Of a DNA stretch of 64,000 nt, positions 52,168 through 61,369 are shown piece after piece (the stretch's first letter is position 1; every line of letters begins with the position of its first letter). Made by a program: the position numbers and the translations under genes. Source of the DNA: Microtetraspora sp. NBRC 13810 (GTDB lineage: Bacteria; Actinomycetota; Actinomycetes; Streptosporangiales; Streptosporangiaceae); contig NZ_BSRQ01000016.1 of the NCBI RefSeq assembly GCF_030268685.1, positions 1-64,000 of the forward strand, written 5' to 3'. A model generated the notes under the pieces. It worked only from the letters and a program-made list of their open reading frames with translations, was not told the DNA's origin and did no database searches.

Positions 52168-53655
52168 GTGGAAATCGTGTTCCGGGGGACGGGCGGGGTA
52201 CGCGGGTGGCCGGAGGCGGGGTGCCCGTGCGCCTCGTGCGGGCGGCTGCCCGCCGGGCACCGTCGGCCGCTGGAGATCGTCGTCGACGGCGTCCTGCGCC
52301 TCCCGCCGACCGGCCCCCCACCCCCCGGCTACCGGGCCCAGGACACCCCGCACGGCCTGGAGATCACCGGCCCCGGCGGAGACCGGCTCCTCTACACCCT
52401 CCCTCCCTTCTGCGCCCTCCCTCCTTTCGCCACTACCTCTGACACCGTTTCCCCTGACACCGGGGAAGGCCCCTCCCCGGAACACGCGGAAGACGGCCCC
52501 CATCACGTCGTGGACGGCGCCCATCACGCGGGAGGCGGGGTTCATCACGTCGTGGACCGCCCTCGGGACGCGGGACGCGGGGTCCATCACCCGGGGGGCG
52601 GCCCCTATGACGTCGTCCTCGTCGGCATGCGCCCGGAGACGCTCGGCACGCTGAGGCGCGACGGCCTCGCAGGGGCCGGTACGCGGGTGGTGGCGGTCGG
52701 GTTCGGCCACACGCTGCCCTCGGAGGCGGAGGCGGCGCGGCGGCTGGCGTTGTGGGGCGTGCAGGGCGCCACCGACGGAATGACGCTGACGGCCGGTACG
52801 CCGCAGCAGTTCGCCGAACGACTTCCCAGCACGAAGAACATAGAGGCTCCCGGCACGGAGAACCTGAAGACGGCCGAGCGGCTGCCCTATACGGATAGCG
52901 CAAAGGCCGCCGAATGGCCCTCCCACGAGGCCGGACACCTCTCCGGCGCGGAAGGGTCCGAGGTGGCCGAGCGGCTCAACGTGGAAGGGGCTGAAGAGGC
53001 CGAGCGGCTCCGGCATGCCGAGGTGGGTTGGGGGCCGGGGGGTAAGGGGCGGGTGTTGGTGGTGGGGGGGTCGCGTTCGGGGAAGTCGGCGGAGGCTGAG
53101 TTGCGGCTGGCGGCGGAGCCGTACGTGACCTATGTCGCTACCGGGCCTTCCGGCGGGGACGATCCCGACTGGCGGGAACGGGTGCGCCTGCACCGGGAGC
53201 GCCGCCCGCGCCACTGGGACACCGTGGAGACCACCGGCCTGGCCGCCCTCCTGGACACCGCGACCGGCCCCCTCCTCATCGACGGGATCGGCACGTGGCT
53301 GGCCGCCGTGTTCGACGAGTGCGGCGCCTGGGAGGCGAGCGGCGACGCGGCACCGGAGGCGAGCGGCGACGCAGCGCGGGAGGCGGGCAGCGGAGGGGCG
53401 CGGGAGGCGGGCGGGGACGGTACGCGGGGGGTGGCGGCGGTGGCGGGGCGGTGTGACGAGTTGGTGGCGGCGTGGCGGCGGTGCCGGGTGCGGCTCGTCG
53501 CGGTGTCCGACGAGGTGGGGCTGGGCGTGGTGCCGGCCACGCGGAGCGGGCGGCTGTTCAGGGACGCGCTGGGACGGCTCAACCAGCGGCTGGCGGCCGA
53601 GTCGGAGGACGCGGTGCTGGTGGTGGCCGGGCGGGTGATCCCGCTGCCGGTCTGA
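52168..53655 (+). CDS. cobU: Adenosylcobinamide kinase / guanylyltransferase with N-terminal MBL-like piece
   Basis: 495 aa. The CobU part starts near 293, with Walker A GGSRSGKS (300-307), guanylylated His342 in RLHRERRP and VSDEVGLGVVP. The N-terminus (1-80) looks like the first strands of a metallo-beta-lactamase-like fold (IVFRGTGG, CPCASCGRL), as in Streptomyces fused CobU, but the HxHxDH motif is missing. Two repetitive linkers occur (about 100-145 and 225-290) and a third interrupts the CobU domain (EASGDAA units). Catalyses two steps of cobalamin nucleotide-loop assembly. Confidence 0.83.
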   Translation: MEIVFRGTGGVRGWPEAGCPCASCGRLPAGHRRPLEIVVDGVLRLPPTGPPPPGYRAQDTPHGLEITGPGGDRLLYTLPPFCALPPFATTSDTVSPDTGEGPSPEHAEDGPHHVVDGAHHAGGGVHHVVDRPRDAGRGVHHPGGGPYDVVLVGMRPETLGTLRRDGLAGAGTRVVAVGFGHTLPSEAEAARRLALWGVQGATDGMTLTAGTPQQFAERLPSTKNIEAPGTENLKTAERLPYTDSAKAAEWPSHEAGHLSGAEGSEVAERLNVEGAEEAERLRHAEVGWGPGGKGRVLVVGGSRSGKSAEAELRLAAEPYVTYVATGPSGGDDPDWRERVRLHRERRPRHWDTVETTGLAALLDTATGPLLIDGIGTWLAAVFDECGAWEASGDAAPEASGDAAREAGSGGAREAGGDGTRGVAAVAGRCDELVAAWRRCRVRLVAVSDEVGLGVVPATRSGRLFRDALGRLNQRLAAESEDAVLVVAGRVIPLPV

Positions 53656-53673
53656 CCGCTAGCATCACCGCCC

Positions 53674-54504
53674 ATGTCCGCATCACAGGGCCTGAGGCTG
53701 GCCGTGAGCACGCTGAGCGTGTTCCCCGCGCACGTGTCCGGGTTCGACCGGCGGACGGCGGGGGCGGCCATGGCGTTCGCGCCGCTCGTGGGGGTGCTGC
53801 TCGGCGGGATCGCCGCGATGGTGCTGGCGGGGGCGCAGTGGGCGGCCGGGCCGGGGCCGCTGGCGTGTGTGCTGGCCGTCGGGGCGCTGGCCGTGCTCAC
53901 CAGGGGCCTGCACCTGGACGGGCTGGCCGACCTCGCGGACGGGTTCGGCAGCGCCAGGCCCGCGGACGCCGCCCTGGAGATCATGCGGCGCTCCGACATC
54001 GGGCCCTTCGGCGTGGCGACGCTGATCCTGACGATCCTGCTCCAGGTCACCGCCCTCGCCGGGCTCGGCGGGGACGCCCCGCTCGCCCTCGCCGCCGCGT
54101 GCGTGACGGGACGGCTGGCACTGACCTGGGCGTGCCGCGAGGGCGTGCCCCCGGCCCGGCCGCAGGGCCTCGGCGCGGCGGTCGCGGGCACCGTGGGCCG
54201 CGGCACCGCCCTGGCCGTCACCGCCGCCGTGCTGACCGCCGCGGCGCTCGCCGGCCTCATCGGCCTCACCACCCCCGGCGCGCCCGGCGGCCAGTCCGCT
54301 GCCGACGGCCAACTGCCCCTCGCGCTCGGTGGCGTCGGGCAGGTTGCCGTGTTGCCGTTGGCGGTGCTGGCGGGGCTGGGGGCGGCCTGGTGGCTGCGGC
54401 GGCGTGCCGTACGCAGGCTCGGGGGCGTCACCGGCGACGTGCTCGGCGCCCTCGTGGAGACCGCCACGACCGCCGCCCTGGTGACCTGCGCGGTCCTCCT
54501 CTGA
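53674..54504 (+). CDS. cobS: Cobalamin synthase (adenosylcobinamide-GDP ribazoletransferase)
   Basis: 276 aa, about six hydrophobic helices. Family motif RGLHLDGLADLADGFGS at residues 78-94 with metal-binding acidic residues. Joins adenosylcobinamide-GDP and alpha-ribazole at the membrane. 18 bp after cobU. The stop lies in the first copy of a 20-bp repeat. Confidence 0.92.
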   Translation: MSASQGLRLAVSTLSVFPAHVSGFDRRTAGAAMAFAPLVGVLLGGIAAMVLAGAQWAAGPGPLACVLAVGALAVLTRGLHLDGLADLADGFGSARPADAALEIMRRSDIGPFGVATLILTILLQVTALAGLGGDAPLALAAACVTGRLALTWACREGVPPARPQGLGAAVAGTVGRGTALAVTAAVLTAAALAGLIGLTTPGAPGGQSAADGQLPLALGGVGQVAVLPLAVLAGLGAAWWLRRRAVRRLGGVTGDVLGALVETATTAALVTCAVLL

Positions 54505-54580
54505 CGCGGCCCCTCCTCCTCTGACGCGGCCCCTCCTCCTCTGACGCGGTCCTGCCCTGACGCGGTCCTGCCCTGACAAG
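54501..54580. repeat. Tandem repeats over the cobS stop codon
   Basis: CTGACGCGGCCCCTCCTCCT starts at 54501 and 54521; related copies at 54541 and 54557 have a 16-bp period, ending with CTGACAAGG at 54573. The cobS TGA is at 54502-54504 and is repeated at 54522, 54542, 54558 and 54574. Since 20 is not a multiple of three, the copies put stops in all three frames. Confidence 0.95.
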
Positions 54581-54589
54581 GACTCAGGG

Positions 54590-54937
54590 CTACGGCAGGT
54601 CTCTGATGATCACGAGGAGGTCCTCGCGGCTGTAGCCGAGGCGCAGGGCCTCGTTCAGGAGGTCGCGGGCGCGCTCGGTGAGCGTGGCGCGGGCGCTCTG
54701 GCCGCCCAGCACGGTCACGCCTCGGCCGCGGCGGAACTCCAGCAGGCCCTCGTCCCGCAGGTCGCGCAGGGCGCGCAGGACGGTGTTGGGGTTGATGCCG
54801 AGCACCGCCGCGATGTCGCGGGCGGGCGGCAGCCGGTCGCCCGCCGCGTAGGCGCCCTCGGCGATGGCCCGTCTGATCGCCCCGGCGACCTGTTCGTGCA
54901 ACGGGCGGCGATCCTGGAGATCCAAGGTCAGCAACAT
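54590..54937 (-). CDS. YtrA-subfamily GntR regulator
   Basis: 115 aa. N-terminal winged helix of GntR type, RPLHEQVAGAIRRAI and LPPARDIAAVLGINPNTVLRA (PPARDIAAVLGINPNTVLRA), with a short C-terminal dimerisation helix as in YtrA regulators. These usually repress an adjacent ABC transporter; none is in the window. Autoregulation likely through the inverted repeat at 54939. Confidence 0.9.
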   Translation of the reverse strand: MLLTLDLQDRRPLHEQVAGAIRRAIAEGAYAAGDRLPPARDIAAVLGINPNTVLRALRDLRDEGLLEFRRGRGVTVLGGQSARATLTERARDLLNEALRLGYSREDLLVIIRDLP

Positions 54938-54938
54938 G

Positions 54939-54957
54939 ATGCTACTGACACTAGCAC
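54939..54957. promoter_or_regulatory. Putative GntR operator
   Basis: Imperfect inverted repeat ATGCTACTGACACTAGCAC (7 of 9 positions pair), 1 bp upstream of the regulator ATG. Further TAGCA half sites occur at 54994 and 55058, towards pepA. Confidence 0.55.
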
Positions 54958-55071
54958 CATTTGACCGGACAGCGCAGATGAAGTTAACGCGAATAGCATC
55001 ATCCAGCACGTGATACGTAGGACGAACCCGCGTTTATGACTACACCGCGAGCAGGGCTAGCATCGGCTGAC

Positions 55072-56556
55072 GTGACGACTGTGCGGCTCGACTCCACTGC
55101 CCCTGCCTCGATCGACACCGATGCCCTGATCATCGGCATCCACAGCGGCCCCGACGGCCCCCGCCCGGCCTCGGGCGCCGAAGGGCTGGACGAGGCCCTA
55201 GGCGGGAAGCTCGCCGCCACCCTCGGCGCGCTCGGCGTCAAGGGCAAGCCGGGCGAGATCGCGAAGTTCCCGACGTTCGGCGCGCTGCCCGCGCCCGTCG
55301 TCGTGGCGGTCGGCCTCGGGGACGCCCCGGCCGGCGACCTCGACCCGGAGACGCTGCGGCGGGCCGCCGGCGCGGCCGTGCGCGCGCTCGCCGGCACCGC
55401 CAGGGCCGCGGTCGCCCTGCCGGCCGGCACCGGCGGCGAGACGGGAGCGGTGGCCGTCGGCGCGCTGCTCGGCGCCTACGACTTCACCCGCTACCGCACC
55501 AACGGCGACCGGCCCGCGCCGGTGGCCGAGCTCACCGTGCTGAGCGGCGCGGAGGGCGGCGCCGAGGCGCTCGCCCGGGCCGAGGTCCTCGCCGCGTCGG
55601 TGACGCTCGTGCGCGACCTGGTCAACACTCCCCCGTCGGACCTGTGGCCCGCCCGCTTCGCCGAGATCGCCGAGGAGACCGGCACCGAGGCCGGCCTGTC
55701 GGTCGAGGTGCTCGACGAGAAGGCGCTGCGCGAGGGCGGCTACGGCGGCATCGTGGCCGTCGGGCAGGGCTCGGCCAGGCCGCCGCGGCTGGTCCGCCTC
55801 GCCTACAGCCACCCCGAGGCGGACAAGACGCTCGCCTTCGTCGGCAAGGGCATCACGTTCGACTCCGGCGGCCTGTCGCTCAAGCCGGCCGCCGCGATGG
55901 ACTGGATGAAGTCCGACATGGGCGGCGCGGGCGCGGTCTTCGGCGCGCTGCTGGCCATCGCCCGGCTGGGCCTGAAGGTCAACGCCGTCGGTTACCTGTG
56001 CCTCGCCGAGAACATGCCGAGCGGCACCGCCCAGCGCCCGTCGGACGTGTTCACCAGCTACAGCGGCAAGACCGTCGAGGTCCTGGACACCGACGCCGAG
56101 GGCCGCCTGGTGCTGATCGACGGCATCGGCCGCGCCCTCGAGGACGCGCCCGACGTGATCGTGGACGTCGCGACGCTCACCGGCGCGCAGATCGTCGCGC
56201 TCGGCTGGCGTACGGCGGGCGTGATGTCCAACGACGACGCGCTCCGCGACGAGGTCGTACGGGCCGCCGCCGACCAGGGTGAGGCCGCCTGGGGGATGCC
56301 GCTTCCCGAGGAACTGCGCAAGGGGCTCGACTCGGCCGTCGCCGACATCGCCAACCTGCAGCCGGAGCGGTGGGGCAGCATGCTCGCGGCGGGCATCTTC
56401 CTCAAGGAGTTCGTGCCCGACGGGACCCGCTGGGCGCACATCGACATGGCCGGCCCCGGCTTCAACAAGGGCGAGGCGCACGGCTACACCCCGAAGGGCG
56501 GCACGGGCGCCATCACCCGGACGCTCGTCGGGCTCGCCGAGCGTTATGCACGTTGA
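55072..56556 (+). CDS. pepA: Leucyl aminopeptidase (M17)
   Basis: 494 aa. M17 family, cytoplasmic dinuclear metallopeptidase: VGKGITFDSGGLSLKP with the catalytic lysine and Asp, MDWMKSDMGGAGAV, and the signature DTDAEGRL. GTG start preferred because homologues in Streptomyces begin at this distance; ATG at 55036 would add 12 residues. Syntenic with M. tuberculosis pepB (Rv2213). Also a possible multifunctional regulator, as PepA in enterobacteria, not shown here. Confidence 0.92.
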   Translation: MTTVRLDSTAPASIDTDALIIGIHSGPDGPRPASGAEGLDEALGGKLAATLGALGVKGKPGEIAKFPTFGALPAPVVVAVGLGDAPAGDLDPETLRRAAGAAVRALAGTARAAVALPAGTGGETGAVAVGALLGAYDFTRYRTNGDRPAPVAELTVLSGAEGGAEALARAEVLAASVTLVRDLVNTPPSDLWPARFAEIAEETGTEAGLSVEVLDEKALREGGYGGIVAVGQGSARPPRLVRLAYSHPEADKTLAFVGKGITFDSGGLSLKPAAAMDWMKSDMGGAGAVFGALLAIARLGLKVNAVGYLCLAENMPSGTAQRPSDVFTSYSGKTVEVLDTDAEGRLVLIDGIGRALEDAPDVIVDVATLTGAQIVALGWRTAGVMSNDDALRDEVVRAAADQGEAAWGMPLPEELRKGLDSAVADIANLQPERWGSMLAAGIFLKEFVPDGTRWAHIDMAGPGFNKGEAHGYTPKGGTGAITRTLVGLAERYAR

Positions 56557-56711
56557 CCCCTGGCCGGGTCGGGGGCGTGCGGGGCGATGCGCCCCGCACG
56601 CCCCGCCGAGTGGCGCGGACAAGGGGCGCGCACAAGTGAAAAGATGCGGTTGTCGAGGCCGCGCCACCGGCCCGGCCTCGGCGGCATTCCAATCCGACAA
56701 GGAGCTTTCCT

Positions 56712-58091
56712 GTGGCTGAAGGCAGCGGCCCCTACGACATCGTCGTCCTGGGTGGCGGCAGCGGCGGCTACGCCTGCGCTCTGCGGGCGGCCGAGCTGGG
56801 CAAGAAGGTCGCGCTGATCGAGAAGGACAAGATCGGCGGCACGTGCCTGCACCGGGGGTGCATCCCCACCAAGACGTTCCTGCACGCGGCCGAGGTCGCC
56901 GACGAGACCCGCGAGGCGGCGAGCGTCGGCGTGAAGGCGACTTTCGAGGGCATCGACATCGCCGGGGTGCACGCCTTCCGGGACAAGATCGTCACGAGGG
57001 CCTGGAAGGGCGTCCAGGGCCTGCTCAAGAGCCGTGGCGTCACCCTCGTCGAGGGTGAGGGCCGGTTGGCCGGCCCCGGCAGGGTGACCGTCGGCTCCGA
57101 CGTCTACGAGGGCCGGAACATCGTCCTCGCCACCGGTTCGGCCCCCAGGTCGCTGCCCGGCCTGGAGATCGACGGCGAGCGGGTCATCACCAGCGACCAC
57201 GCGCTCCGGCTGGAGCGGGTGCCGTCCTCCGTGGTCGTGCTCGGCGGCGGCGTGATCGGCGTCGAGTTCGCCAGCGTGTGGCGCTCCTTCGGCGCCGAGG
57301 TCACCATCGTCGAGGCGCTGCCGCACCTGCTCCCGCTGGAGGAGGAGTCCAGCTCCAAGATGCTGGAGCGGGCCTTCCGCCGGCGCGGCATCAAGTACGA
57401 GCTGGGCGTGCGCTTCGAGAGCGTCAAGACCTCCGACGAGGGCGTGGTCGTCACGCTGGAGGGCGGCAAGACGCTCGACGCCGAGATCCTGCTCGTCGCG
57501 GTGGGCCGCGGCGCGGTCTCGGCCGGCCTGGGCTACGAGGAGGCGGGCGTCACGGTCGAGCGCGGCACCGTCGTCGTCGACGAGTACTGCCGGACCAGCG
57601 TGCCCGGTGTCTACGCGGTGGGCGACCTCATCCCGACGCTCCAGCTGGCCCACGCCGGCTTCGCCGAGGGCATCCTGGTCGCCGAGCACATCGCCGGGCT
57701 CGCCCCGATGCCGATCGACTACGACGGCGTGCCCCGGATCACCTACTCCGACCCCGAGGTCGCCTCCGTCGGCATCACCTCGGCGGTGGCGCAGCAGCGC
57801 GGCATCGAGACCGTCGAGCTCACCTACGACCTCGCGGGCAACCCCAAGAGCCAGATCCTGCAGACCCAGGGATCAGTGAAGATCATCTCCCAGAAGGACG
57901 GCCCCGTCCTGGGAGTGCACATGGTCGGCCGCCGGATAGGCGAGCTGGTGACCGAGGGCCAGCTCCTCTACAACTGGGAGGCCCTGCCCTCCGAGGTGGC
58001 GCAACTCATCCACGCGCACCCCACGCAGTCAGAGGCGGTCGGTGAGGCGATGCTCGCCCTGGCCGGCAAGCCGCTTCACGTGCACAACTAA
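56712..58091 (+). CDS. lpd: Dihydrolipoyl dehydrogenase (E3)
   Basis: 459 aa. FAD site GGGSGGYACAL, redox disulfide C45-C50 in GTCLHRGC, NAD site GGGVIGVEFAS, and catalytic HAHPTQSE at the C-terminus. E3 of the 2-oxo acid dehydrogenases. Forms an operon with sucB, 40 bp apart. GTG start with AAGGAG seven bases before it. Confidence 0.96.
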   Translation: MAEGSGPYDIVVLGGGSGGYACALRAAELGKKVALIEKDKIGGTCLHRGCIPTKTFLHAAEVADETREAASVGVKATFEGIDIAGVHAFRDKIVTRAWKGVQGLLKSRGVTLVEGEGRLAGPGRVTVGSDVYEGRNIVLATGSAPRSLPGLEIDGERVITSDHALRLERVPSSVVVLGGGVIGVEFASVWRSFGAEVTIVEALPHLLPLEEESSSKMLERAFRRRGIKYELGVRFESVKTSDEGVVVTLEGGKTLDAEILLVAVGRGAVSAGLGYEEAGVTVERGTVVVDEYCRTSVPGVYAVGDLIPTLQLAHAGFAEGILVAEHIAGLAPMPIDYDGVPRITYSDPEVASVGITSAVAQQRGIETVELTYDLAGNPKSQILQTQGSVKIISQKDGPVLGVHMVGRRIGELVTEGQLLYNWEALPSEVAQLIHAHPTQSEAVGEAMLALAGKPLHVHN

Positions 58092-58131
58092 ATGAAGCCC
58101 TCGAAATAGGAAACGCGAGAGAAGACACAAA

Positions 58132-59577
58132 ATGCCGGTCTCCGTAACGATGCCCCAGCTCGGTGAGAGCGTAACCGAGGGCACGGTCACCCGATGGCTG
58201 AAGAAGGAAGGCGAGCGCGTCGAAGCCGACGAGCCGCTTCTCGAGGTGTCCACCGACAAGGTGGACACCGAGATCCCGTCGCCCACCGGCGGCGTGCTCA
58301 CCAAGATCGTCGTCGCTGAGGACGAGACGGTCGAGGTCGGCGCCGAGCTGGCCGTGATCGACCAGAACGGCGCCGCCGCCGAGGCCGCCGCGCCGCAGGC
58401 CGCGCCCGAGCCCGCCCCGGCCGCGCCCGCCTCCTCGATCCCGCAGCCGGCCCCGGCGCCCGCCCCGGCTCCGGAGCCCGCTCCCGCGCCGGCCTACGCT
58501 CCGCCGCCGCAGCCGCCGGCCCCCGCGCCCGCTCCGGCTCCGGCTGCGGCGCCCGCCCCGGCGCAGCAGCAGGCGACCCCGCTGCCCTCCTCCGGGGAGA
58601 GCCCCTACGTCACGCCGCTGGTGCGCAAGCTCGCCGGCGAGCACGGCGTCAACCTTGACTCGCTGACCGGCACCGGCGTCGGCGGCCGCATCCGCAAGCA
58701 GGACGTCCTGGAGGCCGCCCGCCTCCAGCGCGAGCAGGCCGCCGCCGCCCAGGCCGCTCCGGCTCCGGCGCCGGCCGCGGCTCCGGCCCAGGCCGCGCCC
58801 GCCGCCGCCCAGGCCGCCGAGCCCGAGCCGGTCAAGGTGGACACCACGCTGCGCGGCCGTACCGAGAAGATGTCGCGGCTGCGCCAGACCATCGCCAAGC
58901 GCACGGTGGAGTCGCTGCAGACCAGCGCCCAGCTCACGACGGTGGTCGAGGTCGACGTGACCAGGATCGCCCGGCTGCGCGACCGCGCCAAGGAGGACTT
59001 CCACCGCCGCGAGGGCGTCCGGCTGTCGTTCCTGCCGTTCTTCGCGCTGGCCGCCGTCGAGGCGCTCAAGCAGCACCCGAAGCTCAACGCCGTGATCAAC
59101 AGCGAGACCAACGAGGTCACCTACCACGACGCCGAGCACCTCGGCATCGCAGTGGACGCGGAGAAGGGCCTGGCCGCGGTCACGGTCCGCGACGCGGGCG
59201 ACCTCAACATCGCCGGTCTGGCCCGGAAGATCGCCGACCTGGCCGACCGGTTCCGCGCCAACAAGGTGAGCCCGGACGAGCTGGCCGGCGCCACCTTCAC
59301 GCTGACCAACACCGGCAGCCGGGGCGCGCTGTTCGACACGCCGATCCTGTTCCAGCCGCAGGTGGGCATGCTCGGCACCGGCGTGGTCGTCAAGCGGCCG
59401 GTCGTCGTCGAGGACCCGGACCTCGGCGAGGTGATCGCGGTGCGCTCGATGGTCTACCTCGCGCTCACCTACGACCACCGTCTGATCGACGGCGCCGACG
59501 CGGCCCGCTTCCTCACCACGATCAAGCGCCGGCTCGAGGAAGGCCGGTTCGAGAACCAGCTCGGCCTCAACGGCTGA
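58132..59577 (+). CDS. sucB: 2-oxoglutarate dehydrogenase E2 (dihydrolipoyl succinyltransferase)
   Basis: 481 aa. One lipoyl domain with K43 in STDKVDTE, a Pro/Ala-rich flexible linker of about 80 residues, an E3-binding domain near 160-195, a second Ala/Pro linker and the catalytic acyltransferase with [11 protein letters not shown]. Actinobacterial E2 also serves pyruvate dehydrogenase. A perfect 15-bp hairpin follows. Confidence 0.95.
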   Translation: MPVSVTMPQLGESVTEGTVTRWLKKEGERVEADEPLLEVSTDKVDTEIPSPTGGVLTKIVVAEDETVEVGAELAVIDQNGAAAEAAAPQAAPEPAPAAPASSIPQPAPAPAPAPEPAPAPAYAPPPQPPAPAPAPAPAAAPAPAQQQATPLPSSGESPYVTPLVRKLAGEHGVNLDSLTGTGVGGRIRKQDVLEAARLQREQAAAAQAAPAPAPAAAPAQAAPAAAQAAEPEPVKVDTTLRGRTEKMSRLRQTIAKRTVESLQTSAQLTTVVEVDVTRIARLRDRAKEDFHRREGVRLSFLPFFALAAVEALKQHPKLNAVINSETNEVTYHDAEHLGIAVDAEKGLAAVTVRDAGDLNIAGLARKIADLADRFRANKVSPDELAGATFTLTNTGSRGALFDTPILFQPQVGMLGTGVVVKRPVVVEDPDLGEVIAVRSMVYLALTYDHRLIDGADAARFLTTIKRRLEEGRFENQLGLNG

Positions 59578-59592
59578 GGTCTCCGTCCCACC

Positions 59593-59627
59593 GGGGCCGG
59601 TCGGCGCGTTCGGCGCCGACCGGCCCC
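59593..59627. terminator. Terminator after sucB
   Basis: Perfect 15-bp GC-rich stem (59593-59607 with 59613-59627), loop GTTCG. 15 bp after the sucB stop. Confidence 0.88.
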
Positions 59628-59677
59628 GCGGCGTTGCCGTCCGGGACACGCGGGGCCCGGTGGCGTACGTTGAGGTC

Positions 59678-60580
59678 ATGACGATCATCGTGACGGGCGC
59701 TTCGGGGCTGCTCGGCTCCGCCCTGGTCAAGGCGTTGGGCACGGACGGGCGGCGGGTGGTCCGGCTGGTACGGCGGGCGCCGCGGGGCGCGGACGAGTCG
59801 TCGTGGGACCCGCGGGGCGGCGAGCTGGACCCGGCCGTGCTGGAGGGCGCGGAGGCGGTGGTGCACCTGGCCGGGGCGAGCATCGGCGACCGGCGGTGGA
59901 CCGCCACCTACAAGAACGAGCTGGTGCGCAGCCGGGTCGAGGGCACGCGGCTGCTGGCGGCCACGCTCGCCGGCCTCGACCGCCCGCCCGGGATGCTGCT
60001 GTCCGCGTCCGGGATCCACTTCTACGGCGACACGGGCGACCGGGTGGTGGACGAGTCGGCCGCCAAGGGCACGGGCTTCCTGTCCGATATGGTGGAGCGC
60101 TGGGAGGGCGAGACGGAGCCCGCCGCGCGGGCCGGGCTGAGGGTGACGCACCTGCGCACCTCGATGGTGCTGAGCACCGAGGGCGGCCCGCTGGGCCGGA
60201 TGCTGCCGATCTTCCGCACCGGGCTGGGCGCGCCGCTGGGCTCCGGGCGGCAATATTGGTCGTGGATCTCCATTGACGACTGGGTGGGAGCCGTCCACCA
60301 TATTCTCGACAATCCCCACGAAACCGAGTTCACTGGAGCGGTCAACCTCACATCCCCCACCCCTGTGACCAACTCGGAGTTCACCACAACCCTCGGCAGG
60401 GCCATACGACGCCCGGTGATGCCGCTCGCCGTGCCCCGGGTGACCTTGCGCGTCGCCCTGGGGGAATTCGCGGATGAGGGTATTCTCACCGGGCCGCGGG
60501 CGATTCCCCACAAACTTGAGGAAACCGGCTATCGGTTCCGGCATAACGGGCTCGAAGCCGCGCTCGCCGCTTTACTGTAG
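59678..60580 (+). CDS. TIGR01777-family NAD-dependent epimerase-like protein
   Basis: 300 aa. Extended SDR with GASGLLGSAL at the N-terminus and the family features LAGASIGDRRW, SASGIHFYGDTGD and SWISIDDWVGAV. Equivalent to YfcH/SDR39U1 proteins, Rv2216 in mycobacteria. Reaction unknown. The last third (about 60300-60560) has more A and T than its neighbours. Confidence 0.88.
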   Translation: MTIIVTGASGLLGSALVKALGTDGRRVVRLVRRAPRGADESSWDPRGGELDPAVLEGAEAVVHLAGASIGDRRWTATYKNELVRSRVEGTRLLAATLAGLDRPPGMLLSASGIHFYGDTGDRVVDESAAKGTGFLSDMVERWEGETEPAARAGLRVTHLRTSMVLSTEGGPLGRMLPIFRTGLGAPLGSGRQYWSWISIDDWVGAVHHILDNPHETEFTGAVNLTSPTPVTNSEFTTTLGRAIRRPVMPLAVPRVTLRVALGEFADEGILTGPRAIPHKLEETGYRFRHNGLEAALAALL

Positions 60581-60618
60581 GTTGGCTGCCCTGTCATGAC
60601 CTTTTCTGGAGATGCCAT

Positions 60619-61356
60619 ATGAGCAGGACCGGCCAGTCCCATATCCTCGCCATCGGCGGCGGTTCCTTCCGCCTCTCCGAGCGCCACGGAAACCTGGAGG
60701 CCAGCGCGCTGCTGCGCTACGCGCTCGACCTCACCGGCCAGGACCGCCCCAAGCTCGGCCTGCTGGGGACCGCGGTCGGCGACCACCCGGACTGGCTGCT
60801 GAAGATGTACGGCGCCTTCGGCGCGTTCGACGTCGAGTTGAGCCACCTCACGCTCTTCCCGATGCCCAACGTGCCCGACCCCCGCGAGTGGATGCTGGAG
60901 CAGGACGTCATCTACGTCAGCGGCGGCAGCGTGGCCAACCTCGCCGTGCTGTGGCGGCTGCACGGGCTGGACGAGGCGTTCGCCGAGGCGTGGCGGGCCG
61001 GGGTGGTGATGTCCGGGCAGAGCGCGGGCGCCCTGTGCTGGCACGTCGGCGGCAACACCGACTCCTTCGGCCCGAAGCTGCGCACCTGGTCCGACGGGCT
61101 CGGCCTGCTGCCCTACTCCTGCGGCGTGCACTACAACTCCGAGGAGCAGCGGCGGACCCTCCTGCACGAGGCGATCGCCGCCGGCGAGCTGCCCACCGGT
61201 TACGCCGCGGACGAGGGGGTGGCCCTGCACTACGTGGGCACCGACTTCATCCAGGCGGTGAGCGTCGACCCCAAGGGCTACGCCTACAAGGTCGAGCACG
61301 ACGGCGACGGCGGCGTCAAGGAGGTCCGCATCGAGCCCCGGTTGCTCACGACGTGA
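60619..61356 (+). CDS. Peptidase E (S51 family)
   Basis: 245 aa. Serine nucleophile S135 in MSGQSAGALCWH, Gly-rich ILAIGGGSFR at the N-terminus, and the YVSGGSVANL loop. Peptidase E cleaves Asp-X dipeptides in the cytoplasm; related cyanophycinases are larger. Starts with ATG after a weak GGAGA. Confidence 0.9.
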   Translation: MSRTGQSHILAIGGGSFRLSERHGNLEASALLRYALDLTGQDRPKLGLLGTAVGDHPDWLLKMYGAFGAFDVELSHLTLFPMPNVPDPREWMLEQDVIYVSGGSVANLAVLWRLHGLDEAFAEAWRAGVVMSGQSAGALCWHVGGNTDSFGPKLRTWSDGLGLLPYSCGVHYNSEEQRRTLLHEAIAAGELPTGYAADEGVALHYVGTDFIQAVSVDPKGYAYKVEHDGDGGVKEVRIEPRLLTT

Positions 61357-61369
61357 GTACCCTTATTCC

